NCBI GenBank assembly: GCA_024275565.1
Contig: JAJRYY010000080.1
Coordinates: 1 to 35,872 of the forward strand
From: Planctomycetota bacterium
GTDB taxonomy: Bacteria; Planctomycetota; Phycisphaerae; UBA1845
Reading direction: 5' to 3'
DNA length: 35,872 nt
Of this stretch, positions 21,494 to 30,958 are shown in pieces. How positions within the stretch are numbered: position 1 is the stretch's first letter; each line of letters starts with the position of its first letter. A model generated the notes under the pieces. That model did not search any database. It was not told the DNA's origin and saw only the letters and a program-made list of their open reading frames with translations. The translations under genes and the position numbers were made by a program.

Positions 21494-23704
21494 ATGAGCA
21501 ACACGACGATTTCCCTCGAACGGCGGGCTCAGGTTGTCAGTATCTTCGGATTTCTGATCCAGCTATCGCTGTTTGGGACAGCCCTGTGGGTTGGTTTGTG
21601 GTTTGGGTCTGACGCAGTTCTTGCGTTATCGCGACACCTTCTTGGCGGCGTACTCATCTGGGTTGCCCTCTTCCTGGTGTATACGCAGCGGCGTCAGTCC
21701 CGTATCGAGGACCTTGAGACCGAATCCCTGAAGCAGACCCAGAAGGCTGGTCTGGCGACGAATATTTTCGATGTTGAGAATGAGACGCAGCTTCTCGCAC
21801 GCCGCAGGTTAAGCTGGACTTACAAATTTGTACTCCCATTTGTAACCATCATACTGGCTGTCTATCACGTCCTGGGAACGTTCGTGTTCTGGCGTTGGCC
21901 TCTTGGCGAGGCGGTTGATTCTGACATCTGGCAACGATCGGGGGATCATTTCCCACCACTCCTGTTTGCGGGAGCGGTCGCATTTGTGAGTTCTGTCTAC
22001 GCCCGCTACGTCATTGGGATGTCGCGTCAACCGCACTGGCAGCTTTTGCGGGCTGGCGGGAGCTATCTGATTGGCAATGCCCTCTCTGCCACGCTGTTGA
22101 TTGTGGCGTTTGCGGTGTCTGGGAGTGAGGCTGCTTCTGTCTGGGCGGAACCGGTGGCTGCTTATGCGGTGCGTGGGATGATGTTCCTGCTTGGTGCTGA
22201 GCTGGTGGCGAATTTCATTCTGGAGTTTTATCGCCCGCGTCACAGTGGTGAAGAGGTACGTCCTGCGTTTGACAGTCGGTTGCTTGGTCTGTTCGGAGAA
22301 CCTGGTGGTGTGGTTCGTTCGATCGCAGAGACCGCCAACTATCAGTTCGGGTTCGAAGTCAGTGGTACCTGGGTCTACCGGTTGATTCAGCGGTCGGTCT
22401 TTCCGTTGACCGCAATGACAGCCTGCGTGCTGGTGCTTTTGTCCGGAATCGTGGTCATCGATGTGGATGAAGAGGCGTATACTGAGCGATTTGGGCGACT
22501 GGTGCAGGCTGAATCGACGCCGCTGTCTCCTGGTCTTCACTTGAAATGGCCTTGGCCTATCGATCAAACGGTGCGTACGCGTGTGGATACGCTCCGTACG
22601 CTGACGATAGGTGATCTGCATGAAGCAGAGCACGAAGACGAAGGTGATGAAGATGACCATGGTCACCATGACGATGGGATCAATACTGCGTCGCACCCGA
22701 TTCTATGGACGGAAGAGCACGCCTTCAATAAAGAGATGCTGACGGTTGTCGCCAGTCCATATGGCGATTCGGTCACACTTGAGCAGGGCGGTGGTACGGA
22801 TTCGGATGCACCGAGACGCTCCCGGAGTGTCAGTGTCAGTCTGCTCATGATCTCGGTTCAGATTGAATATGAAATAAAGAATATTTATGACTTTGAGTAT
22901 CGGTATCTGGATCCCGAGCGGGTACTTGAATCCATTGCGTATCAGGAGCTTGCGGACTATGCAGCCGGCGTGGACGCGACATCCTTGATGGGCGTGGGTC
23001 GGATCGACTTTGGGCCTCAGATGCAAACTGTTCTGCAGAAGCGTTTCGATGATCTGCAGCTTGGGGTTCGGCTGACCAATGTGATGCTACAGGATGTTCA
23101 TCCCCCGTCTCAGAGCGAAGTGGCGAGAACGTTTCAGGGGGTGGTGGCTGCTGAGATTCAGAAATCAGCGACCATCGAGGGAGCCCGTGGTGCAGCACGG
23201 CGACTGTTGACGCTTGCAGCCGGGAGTTCCGCACGAGCCGAGGCGTTGGACCATGCGATCCAGGAGGTGGATCGTTTGAACATGGAGGCGCGTGGGGCGG
23301 ACCCGAGTGAGGCTGCGTCTGAATCGCTCGCGGCGGCTGAATTGTTGAAGGTGGCTGAGGCGCGGGTTCAGGATTTGATGTTCGGAAACAAATCGCTTGG
23401 AATGCAGCCAGCCAGTGGTCAGGTATCGTTTGTGATTGCGGCTGCTCAGGCGGATCGATCTGCGCGCATTCGCGCCGCGGAAACGAAGCTCCTTCAGTAT
23501 GGAGCTGATACGGTTGCATTTGAGGCGTCCGGGGAGTTGTTCAAAGCGCGTCGCTATCTGGCGGTGCTTGGCGATATTCTGGGTCGTGTCCGTAAGGTGG
23601 TCGTGACGGGTGATCCGTCGAATGTTATTGTGGAATGGAATTCTCAGGGTAAGGCGTCGCTCGATTTGACGGCGCCTGGACTACCGGGTGCCGAGGAGCA
23701 TTAG
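21494..23704 (+). CDS. HflK-like SPFH protein with a polytopic N-terminal domain
   Basis: 736 residues. About 300 residues precede the SPFH part and contain roughly six hydrophobic segments (near 15-35, 45-64, 108-127, 142-163, 186-205 and 222-243). A seventh at about 302-325 (TAMTACVLVLLSGIVVIDV) corresponds to the single helix of canonical HflK. The SPFH/band-7 domain follows (GLHLKWPWPIDQ, then a His/Asp/Glu-rich loop, YEIKNIYDFEYRYLDPE), and then a long alpha-helical, Ala/Glu-rich stretch. HflK-HflC form a membrane cage around the FtsH protease in E. coli. The extra membrane domain and the acidic His-rich insert near 385-402 are unusual. ATG 21494 is preferred; the frame extends upstream to 21437 without a good ribosome-binding site. 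Confidence 0.82.
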   Translation: MSNTTISLERRAQVVSIFGFLIQLSLFGTALWVGLWFGSDAVLALSRHLLGGVLIWVALFLVYTQRRQSRIEDLETESLKQTQKAGLATNIFDVENETQLLARRRLSWTYKFVLPFVTIILAVYHVLGTFVFWRWPLGEAVDSDIWQRSGDHFPPLLFAGAVAFVSSVYARYVIGMSRQPHWQLLRAGGSYLIGNALSATLLIVAFAVSGSEAASVWAEPVAAYAVRGMMFLLGAELVANFILEFYRPRHSGEEVRPAFDSRLLGLFGEPGGVVRSIAETANYQFGFEVSGTWVYRLIQRSVFPLTAMTACVLVLLSGIVVIDVDEEAYTERFGRLVQAESTPLSPGLHLKWPWPIDQTVRTRVDTLRTLTIGDLHEAEHEDEGDEDDHGHHDDGINTASHPILWTEEHAFNKEMLTVVASPYGDSVTLEQGGGTDSDAPRRSRSVSVSLLMISVQIEYEIKNIYDFEYRYLDPERVLESIAYQELADYAAGVDATSLMGVGRIDFGPQMQTVLQKRFDDLQLGVRLTNVMLQDVHPPSQSEVARTFQGVVAAEIQKSATIEGARGAARRLLTLAAGSSARAEALDHAIQEVDRLNMEARGADPSEAASESLAAAELLKVAEARVQDLMFGNKSLGMQPASGQVSFVIAAAQADRSARIRAAETKLLQYGADTVAFEASGELFKARRYLAVLGDILGRVRKVVVTGDPSNVIVEWNSQGKASLDLTAPGLPGAEEH

Positions 23705-23718
23705 TCGTTTCTTCGTCG

Positions 23719-23764
23719 TCTGTGGGGCGTCTTTGGGGCGTCTGTGGAATGATTGGTGATTGGT
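23719..23764 (+). repeat. 11-bp x3 and 7-bp x2 tandem repeats between hflK-like 1 and hflC
   Basis: TCTGTGGGGCG, TCTTTGGGGCG and TCTGTGGAATG follow each other from 23719 to 23751. Then GATTGGT occurs twice (23751-23757, 23758-23764). They fill most of the 100-base gap inside an apparent operon. Confidence 0.75.
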
Positions 23765-23804
23765 TAGATCGGATTTTTTGTTCAGATAGGAGAGACAGTC
23801 GGCC

Positions 23805-24788
23805 ATGCGGAATCTCCCGACGATGCTCGCGGCGGCACTGGTAGTACTCGTGCTCGTGTTTTACATGTGTACCTTCCAGGTCCGGTTTACAGAAGTTGCG
23901 ATCAAGAAAACATTTGGAAACGCACCCGAAAACGGTGTGATCACCGAACCTGGGTTGTACGCCAAGTGGCCTTGGCCTATCCAGAGCGTGGTGAAGTATG
24001 ACAAGCGAATCCGCCATCTGGATGACCGGACGGAGGAGACCATCACAGCCGACAGCAAGAATGTGATTATCGCGACGACAGCGCTGTGGACCATCGAGGA
24101 TCCATATCTGTTTCATGAGCGGTTTTCCGACGGTGTGGCCGATGGTGCGGAGGCGCTCAGAAGTGCGATCCGGTCGCAGAAAAAAGCTGTTGTGGGTCGT
24201 TACGACTTCTCGAATTTCGTCTCCACCGACGCAGACGAGCGGAAGCTGCGTCAGATCGAGAAAGAGATCATGGATCCGGTGCGTGCACAGTGGCTTGCTT
24301 CTCACGGGGTTGATATCAAGTATTTCGGGATTACCAAGTTGACGCTCCCGCAGTCTGTCACGGAGGCGATCTTCGAGAGCATGAAGAAAAATGAGCAGAA
24401 CAAAGCCGACAATTACAAGGCTGAGGGCGAGGCGAAGGCTCAGCAGATTGTCGCCAATGCAGCGGCTGCCAGCGAGCGGATCATGTCGGTCGCACAGCGT
24501 AAATCTGACCAGATCCGAAGTGAAGGTGATCGGATCGTGAGTGAGATTTACTCCAGCTTCAGCGAGCATCCCGAACTTCGCATCTACCTCGACAAGCTGG
24601 AAACGATGCAGTCCGCCTACAGCCAGGACACCATTGTCATCATGGATACGACGCAATCACCCGTCGATCTTTTTCTCGGAAAACCCATCGAAAGCAGTCA
24701 TCCGTCGGGCGATGCTGCAGGGGCAAAGCGTGGCGATGAATCTTCCTCGGCATTGAAGGTGGTCCGGGGACAGGGGAGTGGTTCATGA
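23805..24788 (+). CDS. hflC: HflC-like SPFH protein
   Basis: 327 residues, the usual length for HflC. One N-terminal membrane helix (about 7-25) leads into the SPFH domain: VRFTEVAIKKTFG, GLYAKWPWPIQSV, then a W-T-I-E-D segment. GVDIKYFGITKLTLPQSVTEAIFESM is close to the HflC consensus. It is followed by the charged KADNYKAEGEAKAQQI coiled coil. GGAGAG lies about ten bases before ATG. The stop overlaps the next start as ATGA, so it is coupled to hflK-like 2. By analogy it should be periplasm-facing and join the HflK-type partner(s) to modulate a membrane protease, but no FtsH gene is in the window. Confidence 0.88.
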   Translation: MRNLPTMLAAALVVLVLVFYMCTFQVRFTEVAIKKTFGNAPENGVITEPGLYAKWPWPIQSVVKYDKRIRHLDDRTEETITADSKNVIIATTALWTIEDPYLFHERFSDGVADGAEALRSAIRSQKKAVVGRYDFSNFVSTDADERKLRQIEKEIMDPVRAQWLASHGVDIKYFGITKLTLPQSVTEAIFESMKKNEQNKADNYKAEGEAKAQQIVANAAAASERIMSVAQRKSDQIRSEGDRIVSEIYSSFSEHPELRIYLDKLETMQSAYSQDTIVIMDTTQSPVDLFLGKPIESSHPSGDAAGAKRGDESSSALKVVRGQGSGS

Positions 24789-26068
24789 GTGATAAGCCAA
24801 CCAGCGAATCGCATCCGCACCGGTCTCTGCATGTGGCTGAGACGCCCATGGACCCTGCGCAGCAGTCACTGGCCGATGCGCTGAGAACGAGTTTTCGCAT
24901 CCTGAAGTTTGGGATTGTGGTTCTGGTCATTTTGTTTTTTGCTTCGGGATCGTTCGTCGTCGAGCAAAACGAGCAGGCGATCGTGCTTCGCCTGGGTCAG
25001 CCGACAGGTGAGATTCGCCAGGCTGGTTTCTACCTTGCTTTTCCTGAACCCATCGACGAAATCGTCAAGATTCCGGTCAAGCAGAGTACCACGCTCGACA
25101 TCGACAGCCACTGGTTGCATTTGCGTGCTGAGGAGCAAGGTTTACCCCTGAGTTCGATTCAGCGACGAGGTGGGTTGCACCCTGCGCGTGATGGTGCGTT
25201 GTTGACGGCTGACCGTGGACTGGTGCATGTCCGGTGGAAAGTCGTCTATCGTATCGATGACATGAAGCGCTATGTTTCGAATGTGGCAGACGCGTTCGCG
25301 GGCAAACCGGAAGTGGTGATTAAGAAAATTCTTGAAAACGCTGCGATCCATGTCGCCGCCGGTTTTTCGACGGAGGATGTCACGCGGAAGCGGCTGAGCG
25401 ATTTGCGTGATCTGGTGCGTGTTCGAATCAACGATGAACTTGACCGTCTGCAAGCAGGGATAGCTGTGGAAGCGGTGGAGATTCCGGAATCGACGCCGCC
25501 GATTCAGACAAGGGCATCGTTCGACCGGGTGATCAAGGCTGAAAACAGGAAACGAACCGCAATCCGAGAGGCGGAGAAAAAAGCGACGGAAACCCTGAAT
25601 CAGGTCGCAGGTGCGGTCCATGGACGACTCATCGAGCTGCTGGACGATCTGGAAAAAGCTGAAATCGACAAAGACGAATCAGAAGTGGTACGCATCGAAT
25701 CTGAAATTGCAGAGATCATCGAATTCGAAGCCAGCGGAGCCTCAGGCAGCATGATCCGCGGTTCCAAGGGATATTACACATCGGTGGTTCAGGGCATGCG
25801 TGCGGACCTGGAGGAGTACCGTTCCCTGCTTGACGAATTCCTGACCCAGCCGGAACTACTTCGGACCCGATTGTGGGAGCAGGCGAAGGCGAGGCTGTTC
25901 GCGTCGGCGGGCGTCACCAAGATGTATCGTTCGCCCGGGACGCAGGTGCGCGTGCAGTTCAGCCCGGATCCGAACCGTCTCCATGCCACAACAGCGGGCC
26001 CGCTTTTGAGCGGTGGTGGAGGACATCAGCACTCCACGCACCTGATCACTGGGGGTGAGCTTGAGTGA
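24785..26068 (+). CDS. Second HflK-like SPFH protein
   Basis: 427 residues. A cytoplasmic N-terminus of about 38 residues is followed by one membrane helix (FGIVVLVILFFASGSFVV). The SPFH domain begins FVVEQNEQAIVLRLGQPTGE and GFYLAFPEPIDEIVKIP. A helical, Glu/Lys-rich segment (about 240-340) corresponds to the coiled coil of HflK. The C-terminus is Gly/His-rich (SGGGGHQHSTH). It differs from hflK-like 1 in lacking the polytopic domain. The ATG overlaps the hflC stop, and its own stop overlaps the start of the ABC ATPase gene, so SPFH and ABC genes are one transcription unit. A third SPFH partner next to an hflK-hflC pair is unusual. Confidence 0.82.
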   Translation: MSDKPTSESHPHRSLHVAETPMDPAQQSLADALRTSFRILKFGIVVLVILFFASGSFVVEQNEQAIVLRLGQPTGEIRQAGFYLAFPEPIDEIVKIPVKQSTTLDIDSHWLHLRAEEQGLPLSSIQRRGGLHPARDGALLTADRGLVHVRWKVVYRIDDMKRYVSNVADAFAGKPEVVIKKILENAAIHVAAGFSTEDVTRKRLSDLRDLVRVRINDELDRLQAGIAVEAVEIPESTPPIQTRASFDRVIKAENRKRTAIREAEKKATETLNQVAGAVHGRLIELLDDLEKAEIDKDESEVVRIESEIAEIIEFEASGASGSMIRGSKGYYTSVVQGMRADLEEYRSLLDEFLTQPELLRTRLWEQAKARLFASAGVTKMYRSPGTQVRVQFSPDPNRLHATTAGPLLSGGGGHQHSTHLITGGELE

Positions 26069-27063
26069 TGGTGTCCGCAAGTGATGGAGCAAGCTCGGTT
26101 GTTCAGACCGTTGGGCTGACGAAGACATTCAAGGACTTCTGGCGACGAGATCGGGTGATGGCGGTCCGCGATCTGAATCTGGAGATTCGTCGGGGCGAGG
26201 TTTTCGGACTGCTGGGCCCCAACGGTTCCGGCAAGAGTACAACCATCAAAATGCTGCTGGGCTTGTTGTATCCGAGTCGGGGCCGGATATCCGTGTTCGG
26301 GCGCCCACCGACGGATGTTGAGGTGAAAGGGCGGATCGGATTCTTACCGGAAGAGTCCCATTTGTATCGATTTCTCAACGCCCGCGAAACGCTCGATCTA
26401 TACGGACGTCTGTTCAAGCTCCACCCCAGGCTTCGTGCTGAGCGAACCGAAAAGCTCCTCGAGATGGTCGGCCTGAAAAGAGAGGCCCGCCGCCGCATTG
26501 GAGAATATTCCAAGGGTATGGCACGCCGCATCGGGTTGGCACAGGCGCTGATCAACGATCCGGAATTCCTCATCCTCGACGAACCGACCGCCGGGCTGGA
26601 CCCGATTGGCATGCGACAGATCAAGGATGTTATCCGCGAGCTGGGTGAGAAAGGAAAAACCGTCCTCCTCTCAAGTCATCTGCTGGCGGATGTTGAAGAT
26701 ATTTGTGACCGGGTCTGCATTCTTTACGGTGGACAGGTGCAGGCAGAGGGTACGGTCGATGACCTGCTCAGCCAGGAAGATCGCACTCAGATTCTCGCCG
26801 ACAAGCTCAGACCCGAAACGATCGAACGCGTCGAATCGGTCATTAGAGAAATGGAACCGAACTGCGCAGTCCAGGTCGGAAGTCCGACAGATCGACTGGA
26901 AAACTTTTTCCTGAAAACAGTCGAAAGCGCCCAGGCGTCAAACATCCACAGCGCAGGAGCACAGGCAGGGGGCGCACTCCCGGACTTCCTGGGCACCACA
27001 GAACGCGCGGAAGATGTTGTCTCATCGCTCGTCTCAGCCGCCGCGTCCAGCACTCGGACTTAA
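26068..27063 (+). CDS. ABC transporter ATP-binding protein
   Basis: About 331 residues. All ABC motifs are present: Walker A GPNGSGKST (about 50-58), Q-loop region FLPEESHLY, signature YSKGM (about 147-151), Walker B FLILDEPTAGLDP (about 167-179) and the switch His in LLSSHLL. It belongs to the subclass that pairs with ABC-2/NosY-type permeases, and the permease is at 27456. ATG 26068 overlaps the preceding stop by one base; GTG 26065 is also in frame. After residue 230 comes a C-terminal extension common in this subclass, ending at TAA 27061-27063. The same frame then stays open for 117 more codons, so the real C-terminus may have been longer. Confidence 0.9.
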   Translation: MVSASDGASSVVQTVGLTKTFKDFWRRDRVMAVRDLNLEIRRGEVFGLLGPNGSGKSTTIKMLLGLLYPSRGRISVFGRPPTDVEVKGRIGFLPEESHLYRFLNARETLDLYGRLFKLHPRLRAERTEKLLEMVGLKREARRRIGEYSKGMARRIGLAQALINDPEFLILDEPTAGLDPIGMRQIKDVIRELGEKGKTVLLSSHLLADVEDICDRVCILYGGQVQAEGTVDDLLSQEDRTQILADKLRPETIERVESVIREMEPNCAVQVGSPTDRLENFFLKTVESAQASNIHSAGAQAGGALPDFLGTTERAEDVVSSLVSAAASSTRT

Positions 27064-27417
27064 CCCATAGCGACCCCCGAACCGACGCATCTGGAAGCTG
27101 AAAAGCAAGCCCGCAGAGGCCTCATCGATCAGCTGACCACGAAAAAGACCCAACCAGGACACGCCCAGCCAAAACAGACGCAACCAGAACAGACGCAACC
27201 AAGAGCACAGGCGCAAACAGAACAGGCGCAAACAGGACACGCCCAGCCAACGCAGGCCAATACCTCAGAATCCAGGCCAGTTGAGCATGAACCGACTGAT
27301 GCACCAGTGATCGATTCGCAGGCGGATGTGACCGATCGTAAGCAGAAAACCTCCGCCGCAGACAGATCTGTCATCGAAGGACTGCTAAACAAGGGTAAGC
27401 GGAAGGACAGTGAGTAG
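27064..27417 (+). pseudogene. Open in-frame extension after the ABC ATPase stop
   Basis: After the TAA the ATPase frame continues for 117 sense codons to a TAG at 27415. It has no internal ATG; the only GTG codons are late. The translation starts PIATPEPTHLEAEKQARRGL, then IDQLTTKK, then a Gln/Pro/Thr-rich tract from 12- and 15-bp DNA repeats, and ends SVIEGLLNKGKRKDSE. The charged, linker-like composition and the short LIDQL and VIEGLL motifs fit the tail of the ATPase. A nonsense change or a sequencing error at 27061 would explain it. It could also be chance, since Gln/Pro codons avoid stops. Confidence 0.45.
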
Positions 27418-27455
27418 ACTCGTTCAGACCCTCTATGACATGAAGGTGTACGATT

Positions 27456-28832
27456 GTGGGTAGAATCTACGCCATAGCAAGGCACACGGTTTCCGAAGGC
27501 ATCCGCATGAACGTTGCGCTGGTGTTCATGGGAATCGTGTTGTGTATCGTGGTTGGGCTACCGTTTTCGGTCCAGTCTGAGGAATCGGTCAGTTCGTCTG
27601 TGCAGTCATTCCTGTCCATCTCGATACGCCTTGTATCGCTCATACTTCTGTTGCTGACCGTCTTTCTGTCGCGGTCGCTATCCGATGAAATGGTCCAGAA
27701 GCAGATCCTCATCCTCATCGCCAAGCCGATTCCGAGATGGCAATATGTCATTGGCAAGTGGCTTGGAATTGTCGCACTCAACGCAGTCCTGCTGACCTTT
27801 GCGGGGGTTGGCATCTATGCAGCCGTGCAGGTTATGGCTGGCATGGCTCCGCGTAATGAGTTCGACGAGCGACGTCTCAAGGACGAAGTACTCGTCGCTC
27901 GACACGCCACATCTTTCAAAATGCCCAATTTCGCTGCCTTCGCATCAGCCCAGTTTGAAAAACGACGAGAAGAGGGTTTCTACGCGACGCTTCCGGACGC
28001 CAATACCGAGAAAAAACGCATGACGATGGAAGCGGAATCGCGCTGGCGGACCATCGTACCCATGGAGGGGCGGGTGTTCGATTTCGAGAACATCCGTTGT
28101 GTGCGTGGAAAGGACACATTCCTCCAGATCCGATACAAAGCCATCGTCTACAACTACCCCCCAGACGAAGTCCTGCGCTGTGAATGGGAAATCGGGGATC
28201 CGGACAAGGGAACCGCACTCTACCACCGCTCCCGCCGCGACGTCATCAACAGACACCACGTCATCAATGTACCAACCGACGCAGTGGCAGCAGACCACAC
28301 GCTGCAGGTAAAACTGCTGAACAGGAACCCCTTCCCGACCGAACCACAGTTCCACAACGTGATTACATTCGCCACAAACGATGATGTACAGGTGCTGTTC
28401 ACCGTCGGTACGTTCGGAGGAAACCTTCTCAGATTGTTGGCCATGACATTCTGCAAGCTCATGCTGGTGGCTGCCATCTCAATACTCTGCGTCTGCGTGT
28501 TCTCTTTCCCCGTGGCATGCCTCGTCACATTTTCGTTCCTCATCCTCGCCTCAATGTCAGGCTATCTTGGAGACGCCATCCAGTGGTTCTACGACGAGGA
28601 AGTACTCGGAATACTCAGGCAACTCTCTCGTTTCGTCTATACAGTGTGCTACATGGTCGTACCCGATTTCTCGAAATACGACGGTACCGATCTCCTCGTA
28701 AACGGACGCAACGTGACCTTGAGATGGGTTCTCGATGCAGCCGCTACCCTGGTATTCATCTACACAACCGTCATCCTGCTGATCGCCTGCATCCTGTTCC
28801 AGCGACGCGAAGTCGCGGAGGTGTCCGTGTGA
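27456..28832 (+). CDS. ABC-2 type transporter permease with large extracytoplasmic insert
   Basis: 458 residues from GTG 27456 (AAGG nine bases upstream); the N-terminus MGRIYAIARHTVSEGIRMNV is typical of the class. Membrane segments lie at about 20-38, 53-70 and 102-124. A soluble insert of about 190 residues follows (roughly 130-310, beta-rich). Three or four C-terminal helices end in LLIACILFQRREVAEVSV. The loop QILILIAKPIPRWQYVIGKW is shared with the minus-strand permease at 20138. It is downstream of the ABC ATPase on the same strand and should form the transporter with it. The insert is larger than in the paralogue and may contact the SPFH proteins or substrate on the outer face. Substrate unknown. 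Confidence 0.85.
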   Translation: MGRIYAIARHTVSEGIRMNVALVFMGIVLCIVVGLPFSVQSEESVSSSVQSFLSISIRLVSLILLLLTVFLSRSLSDEMVQKQILILIAKPIPRWQYVIGKWLGIVALNAVLLTFAGVGIYAAVQVMAGMAPRNEFDERRLKDEVLVARHATSFKMPNFAAFASAQFEKRREEGFYATLPDANTEKKRMTMEAESRWRTIVPMEGRVFDFENIRCVRGKDTFLQIRYKAIVYNYPPDEVLRCEWEIGDPDKGTALYHRSRRDVINRHHVINVPTDAVAADHTLQVKLLNRNPFPTEPQFHNVITFATNDDVQVLFTVGTFGGNLLRLLAMTFCKLMLVAAISILCVCVFSFPVACLVTFSFLILASMSGYLGDAIQWFYDEEVLGILRQLSRFVYTVCYMVVPDFSKYDGTDLLVNGRNVTLRWVLDAAATLVFIYTTVILLIACILFQRREVAEVSV

Positions 28833-28924
28833 TACACACCATCAAATCTGCGATCCATCGAAGCACCAACAACAGCACCATGGCTGGGAATCCCGTCAAC
28901 CGACACGCAAGAGACACATGACCG

Positions 28925-30943
28925 ATGTCCATCAGCCAACAATCTCAGACACCCGAATACCTCGTCCGGCGTGAGGAAGCAAAACGGCGCGAACGAAGTG
29001 TTCAGATCGTAGCCGCACTGGCTGCAGTGTGCGCGGTCGCAGCAGCCTCATTCCTGATCAAACCCATCGATCAGATGCGACTTGAGAACCAGATGACCGT
29101 CGACCAGGATTCCACCAGGGGGCTTCCTCCGGAAATCGCCCTCCTCTCAAAAATGGGAACCTTCCGCGCACTCGCCATCGATATCGCTTTCATGCGGCTG
29201 GAAAACCTCAAAAACGAGGACAAATACTACGAACTTCAGGAGCTGACCTCACTGATCTGCAAGCTCTCCCCACGCTTCCCGTCGGTCTGGAAATTCGCAT
29301 CCTGGAACCTCGCTTTCAACGTCAGCGTCGCCCAGTACACGCCGGAAGGTCGATGGTTCTGGGTCAAACGCGGCATCACCCTGCTCCGGGACGAGGGGAT
29401 CCCGATCAATCCAAAATCGATCGGATTGTACCTCGAACTGGCATACCTCTATTGGAACAAAGTCGGAGATTTCCTCGACGATCAACATTGGCATTACAAA
29501 AAAGAAGTTGCCGTTGAAATGGAACGCATCCTGGGTCCACCACCCGTGGGCGTAGACGTGGACGCGGTGATTCGCCCAATCGAAGAGATCGCACTCGCCT
29601 CGCCCGATGTGGATAAACTGATCGATACCGATCCAGAGGTAGCAAGACTGGTCGATGCGATGGCGGAACTGGGACTTGAACCGGACCTCATGTTTCTCGA
29701 ATTCAACGCACGCTACCTCAGATCTCAGATCCAGGTCTCGCAGCTTCTCAAAAATCTGGACGAATACACCGAACGCACAAACCACGAAGCCCGCCTGGAA
29801 CTACTCTCCAATCCCGATAATGCAGAACCATTGGGCAGATTGCTGGCATCATTGCGACACCGCATTTTGCGGGATGAACTGCATATGGATCCCGAGTGGA
29901 TGATGCAGCTCATGGTAGAATTCGGCCCGCTCGACTGGCGACTGCCATATACCCTCGCGCTGTACTGGTCGAGCAAGGGAGACATGGTCACAAGGGGCAG
30001 GCTCAACATCGACGACGTCGATTCCATGAACACCGTACGCTACGTCTTTTTCGGATTGGCGCTCACCATCAAACGTGGCCGAATGATCCTCGAACCGGAT
30101 TTCGACATCCCAAAAAATTCCTACATCGAATTGCTCCCGGATTCACGCTTCATCCGAAATCTGCACGAAGCCTATCTCGAATTCGGCAAAGCTCAATTCC
30201 AGGACGACCCACGATTCGTCGAGGGAACGTCCGGGCCAAACTACAGAAGCGGACACGTCAATTTCATCTCAGACGGAATCCGCCAGCTGTACACCGAGGG
30301 AGGTACCGAAAACCTCGAACTCGCTCAGGAACTCTACGAATACCTCAGAAAATACATCCGAAATGATGACGGATCACCGAAAAAGCTCTACCAGCAACCG
30401 CTCCAGCAATTCGTCATGCGTGACTTTCTCGACGACCTGAACAGCTTCAAAACGGCAAACATGACCGTTGGGGCGTGGCTGCAACGATCCTTAAAATGGT
30501 TAAGCGTGGGAGAAATAGAGCGAGCCCAGGGAGCAGTCGTCTGGGCAAAAACAGGATGGGTTGTCTACTCGAAAGATACCACCGTCACCGTCGGGAAGGT
30601 CCGAAGGCAACAGCTCTCGCCCCTGCCACTGATGTACGCGGATGCGACCTACTCATTCATGGGGCTTCCGCACATTCCGACCGTGCACAAAGTCCGATTG
30701 TGGAAGTTCCTCGGCGACGCACGCTTTAGAGCAGCTTTTCCGGAGGTCTTCTGGTCAACAAGGCAGATCGTCTGGGACAGACTCGCAGATGTCTTCATCG
30801 AATTGTGTGCAACAAACGATCCCCCCCTGGATCCAAAACGCGCATTCCCAGAACCACCCGGTATGGCGGAATTCCGCGAAAACCCACCGGATTTCATGAA
30901 TCTGGAGTACGACGAGGGCATCGATCAGGGCATTTCGAGATAA
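28925..30943 (+). CDS. Large membrane-anchored protein of unknown function
   Basis: 672 residues. A basic N-terminus (YLVRREEAKRRERSVQIVAA) leads into one membrane helix at about 27-46. The rest is predicted extracytoplasmic, helix-rich and rich in Trp and Tyr. Segments such as FRALAIDIAFMRLENLKNED, LICKLSPRFPSVWKFASWNL and IGLYLELAYLYWNKVGDF look like degenerate TPR-type helical pairs. No catalytic motif is recognised. It follows the ABC permease on the same strand after 92 bases and is probably the last gene of the SPFH-ABC unit. I have no firm family; the pattern resembles proteins seen only in planctomycete ABC clusters (inference). Alternative start ATG 28919 is out of frame. Confidence 0.75.
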   Translation: MSISQQSQTPEYLVRREEAKRRERSVQIVAALAAVCAVAAASFLIKPIDQMRLENQMTVDQDSTRGLPPEIALLSKMGTFRALAIDIAFMRLENLKNEDKYYELQELTSLICKLSPRFPSVWKFASWNLAFNVSVAQYTPEGRWFWVKRGITLLRDEGIPINPKSIGLYLELAYLYWNKVGDFLDDQHWHYKKEVAVEMERILGPPPVGVDVDAVIRPIEEIALASPDVDKLIDTDPEVARLVDAMAELGLEPDLMFLEFNARYLRSQIQVSQLLKNLDEYTERTNHEARLELLSNPDNAEPLGRLLASLRHRILRDELHMDPEWMMQLMVEFGPLDWRLPYTLALYWSSKGDMVTRGRLNIDDVDSMNTVRYVFFGLALTIKRGRMILEPDFDIPKNSYIELLPDSRFIRNLHEAYLEFGKAQFQDDPRFVEGTSGPNYRSGHVNFISDGIRQLYTEGGTENLELAQELYEYLRKYIRNDDGSPKKLYQQPLQQFVMRDFLDDLNSFKTANMTVGAWLQRSLKWLSVGEIERAQGAVVWAKTGWVVYSKDTTVTVGKVRRQQLSPLPLMYADATYSFMGLPHIPTVHKVRLWKFLGDARFRAAFPEVFWSTRQIVWDRLADVFIELCATNDPPLDPKRAFPEPPGMAEFRENPPDFMNLEYDEGIDQGISR

Positions 30944-30958
30944 GCAATCACGCAAGCA

